Of a stretch of 9,645 nt of DNA, positions 6,562 to 9,645 are shown in pieces. The notes below the pieces were generated by a model that saw nothing but the letters and a program-made list of their open reading frames with translations, did not search any database and was not told where the DNA came from. This stretch comes from Candidatus Brocadiaceae bacterium (GTDB lineage Bacteria > Planctomycetota > Brocadiia > SM23-32): positions 1 through 9,645 of the forward strand of contig PUNP01000246.1 in NCBI GenBank assembly GCA_003551785.1, read 5' to 3'. Positions within the stretch are counted from its first letter, which is position 1. The number at the start of each line of letters is the position of its first letter. The position numbers and the translations under genes are program-made.

Positions 6562-8073
6562 ATGAATACAGAAAAACACAAACAAAAGCTGAGCACTCAT
6601 CCTTTCACTATCGCTGGCCTGCTGTGCGCCGGATTAACGGTGGTTTTGCTTGTCATGTTTGTGCGGCATATCATCGTCACCCTGCCTTTCCCGTATCCGG
6701 TGGAGTATGGTGAGGGTATAACGCTGAACTGGCTCCTGCGATTCACCGGTTCCGAATCGCTTTACCCCCCGCCGGCGCTGGAGGGATTGCCATGGCTGCA
6801 CAACCCTTACGGGCCGCTCTGGTATATAATGGCCGCACCTTTCACCTTATTTCTCGACAATGTTTTTACCGTCGGGCGCCTGGTGTCGCTCCTCAGTATA
6901 GGGCTGAGCGCATGCTGTATATATATCCTTAGCCGACGATATGTATCACGGATGGCTGCCGGTGCTTTGACTGTTCTTTTTTTAGGGTCTCCGCTTGTTT
7001 GGCGTTATGGTGTGATGGCACGCGTGGACATGGCGGCGATAACGGCCGCGCTAGTGTCGATAGTGCTGATAGTGAAAAGCACATTAAACGCAGGAGACTC
7101 GGAAGTTCAACCGGCGGGTTGGCGGAGCCTGGCCATATTTTTCGCGTCGGGCGCGGCTGCCTCGTGCGCATTGCTCATCAAGCCGACGGTCTGGGCGGCG
7201 CTTGCCGCGGGCGGGCTGGTCGGTATCAAGAGCGGGCGCAATAGCTTCACGGCCTACGCCTCGGGTGCAATTCTGCCGGCAGCGATATTTGTTTTGTGGG
7301 GGCTTTTAAGCGCAGATAATGCTTTTTTAGAGCATTTTACTGATATGAACCGGATAGGTGTCTCCGTATCGTTGCTGTTGCGGATCATTTTAGAGGGTCT
7401 TTCCCGCCATCCTTTCATTATTTTGGGCTTATGCACAGGGCTGGTATCCTGCGCGAAAAAGGATGCCGTATGGTGGTTCGCTTTTTTCTCGGTGATGGGA
7501 TTGGCGGGCGCGGTCAAAATCGGTGCAGACGTCCATTACTTCCTGCCGGCACTGTGTACAGGCATCATCATGACGGCATCGCTCTTAGGCGAATGTAAAT
7601 GGAAAACGGCCAGCAGAAATTTTATCGTATGGTGCCTTGCTGCGCAATTAGCCCTCTATCTCCCGATTGCGCCCCAAAAAGTCTTTACGGCGACTTACGG
7701 CCAGGAAATACCGTCGGGCCATTCAGCCCTGACACCCGGAGAGGACGACCATCGGATCGGCAGGCTGCTGGTGCAGGAGATCAGGGGCGCGGGCGGGCCG
7801 GTACTGAGCGACGACCCCGGTTATATCCTCGCCGCCGATGCCGAGCTGCTCGTCCAGCCGTATCAGTACGGCCGCCTGGTACAAAGAGGGCATATTGCTG
7901 CAGAGGGGTTGGTTCAACGGATTCAATCGGGTTATTTTGCGCTCATCATCATCAGGATGGGCTATTCTTCGGGCCCGGCGGATTCCGATTTCCCGCCGGA
8001 AGTGGTCGAGGCGGTAAAAGACCATTACACTCTGCATCGTGAAGTCGGCCCGTATATTCTGTATTTGTATTAA
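6562..8073 (+). CDS. polytopic GT-C glycosyltransferase (GT39-like), copy 2
   Basis: This is a 503-residue membrane protein. The first segment is about residues 15-40, and some nine to ten more run to about 368. A soluble tail of about 130 residues follows. After the first segment come PYPVEYGEG (44-52) and, further on, LHNPYGPLWY (79-88). An EYGEG motif in the first outer loop plus a (Y/N)PYGPL(W/Y)Y motif is typical of a large uncharacterised set of GT39-like proteins in environmental bacteria, where the acidic residues take the GT-C catalytic position. Other landmarks are MARVDMAA (152-159), LLIKPTVWA (204-212) and a tail motif VLSDDPGYILAADAELLVQP (414-433). It is only distantly similar to copy 1, sharing topology rather than sequence. 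The gap to copy 1 is 8 bp, so the two are co-transcribed and may act on the same lipid-linked sugar pathway. Substrates are unknown. Confidence 0.78.
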   Translation: MNTEKHKQKLSTHPFTIAGLLCAGLTVVLLVMFVRHIIVTLPFPYPVEYGEGITLNWLLRFTGSESLYPPPALEGLPWLHNPYGPLWYIMAAPFTLFLDNVFTVGRLVSLLSIGLSACCIYILSRRYVSRMAAGALTVLFLGSPLVWRYGVMARVDMAAITAALVSIVLIVKSTLNAGDSEVQPAGWRSLAIFFASGAAASCALLIKPTVWAALAAGGLVGIKSGRNSFTAYASGAILPAAIFVLWGLLSADNAFLEHFTDMNRIGVSVSLLLRIILEGLSRHPFIILGLCTGLVSCAKKDAVWWFAFFSVMGLAGAVKIGADVHYFLPALCTGIIMTASLLGECKWKTASRNFIVWCLAAQLALYLPIAPQKVFTATYGQEIPSGHSALTPGEDDHRIGRLLVQEIRGAGGPVLSDDPGYILAADAELLVQPYQYGRLVQRGHIAAEGLVQRIQSGYFALIIIRMGYSSGPADSDFPPEVVEAVKDHYTLHREVGPYILYLY

Positions 8074-8350
8074 ATTCGGAACCGTAACGACCTGTCCATT
8101 TTATGAAACTTCACATTGGAATAGAGTAACTGCGTCGCAGCAAAGCGACACGGAAATTTCACGCATTTCCACTGGAGCAACTTTGGCAAATGTCGAACAC
8201 TCTCCGCTTTTTATAAGCTTGGCAAAACTTTGGTAGCGTAACCTGTAGCAAACCTGATAGACTATATGGCTTACTCACGTTGTCGTTGGTATATGAAATG
8301 TTCGGATAGCGTCAAGTATTATAAATTAAGTTCCGCTGTTTCTACGCCAT

Positions 8351-8378
8351 TTGAAACAGTTACTTTTTGTGTTATAAT
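8351..8378 (+). promoter_or_regulatory. strong sigma70-like promoter for the AAA-ATPase-like gene
   Basis: TTGAAA (8351-8356) and a perfect TATAAT (8373-8378) are separated by 16 bp. Transcription would start near 8385, giving a leader of about 48 nt before the ATG at 8433. This is the best promoter match in the window, and it makes the downstream gene its own transcription unit. Confidence 0.65.
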
Positions 8379-8409
8379 TTAGATCGTTGCTTTTGAAATG
8401 CAAAAAGTA
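8361..8409. repeat. 9-bp inverted repeat spanning the -10 box
   Basis: TACTTTTTG (8361-8369) and CAAAAAGTA (8401-8409) are exact inverted copies, 31 bp apart centre to centre of the gap, enclosing the TATAAT box and the likely start site. In RNA the stem could extend inward by U8372-A8398 and U8373-A8397 with G-U pairs between, but the left arm lies upstream of the predicted start. That makes a DNA operator more likely than an RNA element. The arms are AT-rich, so chance is possible. Confidence 0.4.
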
Positions 8410-8432
8410 GTGTTTTTATCAGAAATCTTTTA

Positions 8433-9645
8433 ATGAAAAACCTGACCACAAGCATATATACTTTTGAGAAAATTGTAGAGGGCAATTACCTCTACATTGA
8501 CAAGACCGAATATATATGGAAACTAATCAAAGAACCGTACGGCATCTACTTCCTTTCACGCCCCCGCCGCTTCGGGAAATCCCTCACCCTCTCCACCCTG
8601 AAGGCTGTCTTTCAGAACAAAAAACATCTCTTCAAGGGCCTTGCACTGGAGTCAAAGCCCTACGACTGGATACCATACCCGGTCATACACCTTGATCTGG
8701 GGGAAACCCCCGCATTCTCAGCCAAAGAGCTTGACGAAGCTTTAGTTTCGGGCCTTGATAACATTGCAAAAGAATATGGTGTTACACTCACTGCCGACAC
8801 CGCACCTGTGCGGTTCTCCCAACTGATCAGAGCCTTGCACGAAAAAGGAAAAGTAGTCATCCTCATCGACGAATACGACAAACCGATCCTGGACAACGCC
8901 ACGAAGGAGAACGTGGAGGGCATCCGCGAGGCGTTAGTGAATTTCTATTCCGTCATCAAAACAACGCAATCCCACCAGCGTTTCGTGTTTATGACGGGCG
9001 TGAGTAAAGTCTCGCTGGTTTCCGCCTTCTCCAAACTCAACAACCTCACCGATATCACTATGGACGCCCGATACGCCACCATGCTGGGATACACCCAGCA
9101 GGAACTGGAAGAGAGCTTTGCCGGCTATATCGATCATACCACCGAGACGCTAGGCACCAACAGAGACGAGCTGCTGGAAGGACTCCGAAAATGGTATAAC
9201 GGATATAAATTCCATCAAAACGCCGATTCGGTCTACAATCCGGTATCTATCGGAAAATTTTTTGAATCTGGTGGTGAATTCAGGAACTACTGGTTCGAGA
9301 CGGGCACGCCGTCGTTTTTGCTGAAACTTGCCAGGCAGCAACAGTTCGATTTTGAAAACGAACTCAACAAGGCGGTCAGCGAGCTGGCTTTTGCCTCCTA
9401 TGAGGTTGACCACCTGGAGACCTTGCCCCTGCTTTTCCAAACCGGCTATTTGACCATCAGAAATTCTGAAGTTAAACGTAACCGTACATTTTACCGCCTT
9501 GGTTTTCCCAACCAGGAAGTGGAGGGAGCTTTTGAAGCTTACTTGCTTGAGGAATACTCCGGTGTCAGGAAAGAAAACGTAGAAGTCTATGCTATTGAAA
9601 TAGCCGACATGCTTGATGTTGGTGATATCGACACCGTATTGCAAA
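8433..9645 (+). CDS. AAA-ATPase-like protein, PF09820 type (3' end outside window)
   Basis: The frame is open from the ATG at 8433 to the right edge (404 codons, no stop). The N-terminus has NYLYIDKTEYIWKLI (18-32), then a Walker A-like RPRRFGKSL (43-51). Walker B is VVILIDEYDKPIL (141-153), and FMTGVSKVS (186-194) fits a sensor-like strand. RKWYNGYKF (252-260) with SVYNPVSI (266-273) is the family's signature. These are the landmarks of the 'AAA-ATPase-like' domain, which in full-length members of about 520-580 residues is followed by a DUF1703 PD-(D/E)XK nuclease-like domain. That second domain would lie mostly beyond the window and cannot be confirmed. The biochemical role is not established; the family is often present in many copies per genome. 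No good Shine-Dalgarno is visible, but the start matches the conserved family N-terminus. The gene stands alone behind its own promoter. Confidence 0.88.
   Translation, partial: MKNLTTSIYTFEKIVEGNYLYIDKTEYIWKLIKEPYGIYFLSRPRRFGKSLTLSTLKAVFQNKKHLFKGLALESKPYDWIPYPVIHLDLGETPAFSAKELDEALVSGLDNIAKEYGVTLTADTAPVRFSQLIRALHEKGKVVILIDEYDKPILDNATKENVEGIREALVNFYSVIKTTQSHQRFVFMTGVSKVSLVSAFSKLNNLTDITMDARYATMLGYTQQELEESFAGYIDHTTETLGTNRDELLEGLRKWYNGYKFHQNADSVYNPVSIGKFFESGGEFRNYWFETGTPSFLLKLARQQQFDFENELNKAVSELAFASYEVDHLETLPLLFQTGYLTIRNSEVKRNRTFYRLGFPNQEVEGAFEAYLLEEYSGVRKENVEVYAIEIADMLDVGDIDTVLQ

Larger units (their letters stand above)
8074..8432. other. 359-bp intergenic region without a convincing gene
   Basis: This stretch between GT-C 2 and the AAA-ATPase-like gene is AT-richer than the operon before it. 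No intrinsic terminator follows the GT-C 2 stop. Weak foldable spots are GTCGC/GCGAC (8134-8138 with 8145-8149) and GGAAAT/ATTTCC (8152-8157 with 8165-8170). The only open frames are 65 codons or fewer, without family resemblance or a ribosome site. No tRNA, CRISPR or insertion-sequence ends are visible. The last 85 bp hold the promoter and inverted repeat described separately. Confidence 0.6.

Noticed and set aside
8134..8170. Two small hairpins after GT-C 2 considered as a terminator
   Set aside because: Stems are only 5 and 6 bp and no T-run follows, so there is no good case for an intrinsic terminator.
8039..8236. A 65-codon plus-strand frame overlapping the end of GT-C 2
   Set aside because: It begins inside the upstream gene without a ribosome site and the product resembles nothing I recognise.
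8159..8278. A 39-residue minus-strand frame starting at GTG 8278
   Set aside because: It is short, Cys- and Ser-rich, without a ribosome site or family match; a chance frame or an unidentifiable remnant are equally possible.
9150..9644. A minus-strand frame of 164 codons at the right edge
   Set aside because: It lies opposite the open AAA-ATPase-like frame, which has clear motifs; the minus frame has none.

Overview
The window is about 9.6 kb of bacterial chromosome. Coding density is high, and nothing in it is recognisably phage, plasmid or insertion sequence. It holds seven protein genes: the 3' end of pyruvate kinase, a HAD-family phosphatase on the minus strand, a DUF1015 protein, a secreted family 2 glycoside hydrolase (GH2), two multi-spanning GT-C/PMT-like glycosyltransferases, and the first 404 codons of an AAA-ATPase-like (PF09820-type) protein that runs off the right edge. 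The host cannot be named from this. Usable Shine-Dalgarno sites, sigma70-like promoters, a Sec-type signal peptide on the hydrolase, the GT-C proteins and the AAA-ATPase-like family would suit a Gram-negative anaerobe or environmental lineage of the PVC or FCB type (Planctomycetota or Zixibacteria-like), but that is inference.

Left part (1-1201): the pyk end and the HAD gene converge on a 142-bp gap. The gap holds two copies of a short palindromic repeat, the second a strong 8-bp hairpin. The HAD gene and the DUF1015 gene then diverge from a 202-bp gap with a good sigma70-like promoter facing right and a leader of about 115 nt that can form two small hairpins.

Centre (1202-8073): DUF1015, GH2, GT-C 1 and GT-C 2 are all on the plus strand, separated by 48, 12 and 8 bp. 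The last three are almost certainly one transcription unit, and DUF1015 may be its first gene. GH2 and the GT genes are visibly richer in G+C than the HAD and DUF1015 genes. A plausible reading is a small envelope-glycan unit: the two membrane enzymes would move sugars from polyprenyl-phosphate donors to an acceptor outside the cytoplasmic membrane, and the exported GH2 would trim or degrade beta-linked glycan in the same compartment. No substrate can be deduced.

Right part (8074-9645): a 359-bp AT-richer gap without a convincing gene ends in a strong promoter (TTGAAA, 16-bp spacer, TATAAT). Its -10 box lies inside a 9-bp perfect inverted repeat, and it drives the AAA-ATPase-like gene. I do not see a clearly new multi-gene system. 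The points most worth a second look are the GH2/GT-C cassette, the inverted repeat over the AAA-ATPase promoter, and the repeat pair downstream of pyk.
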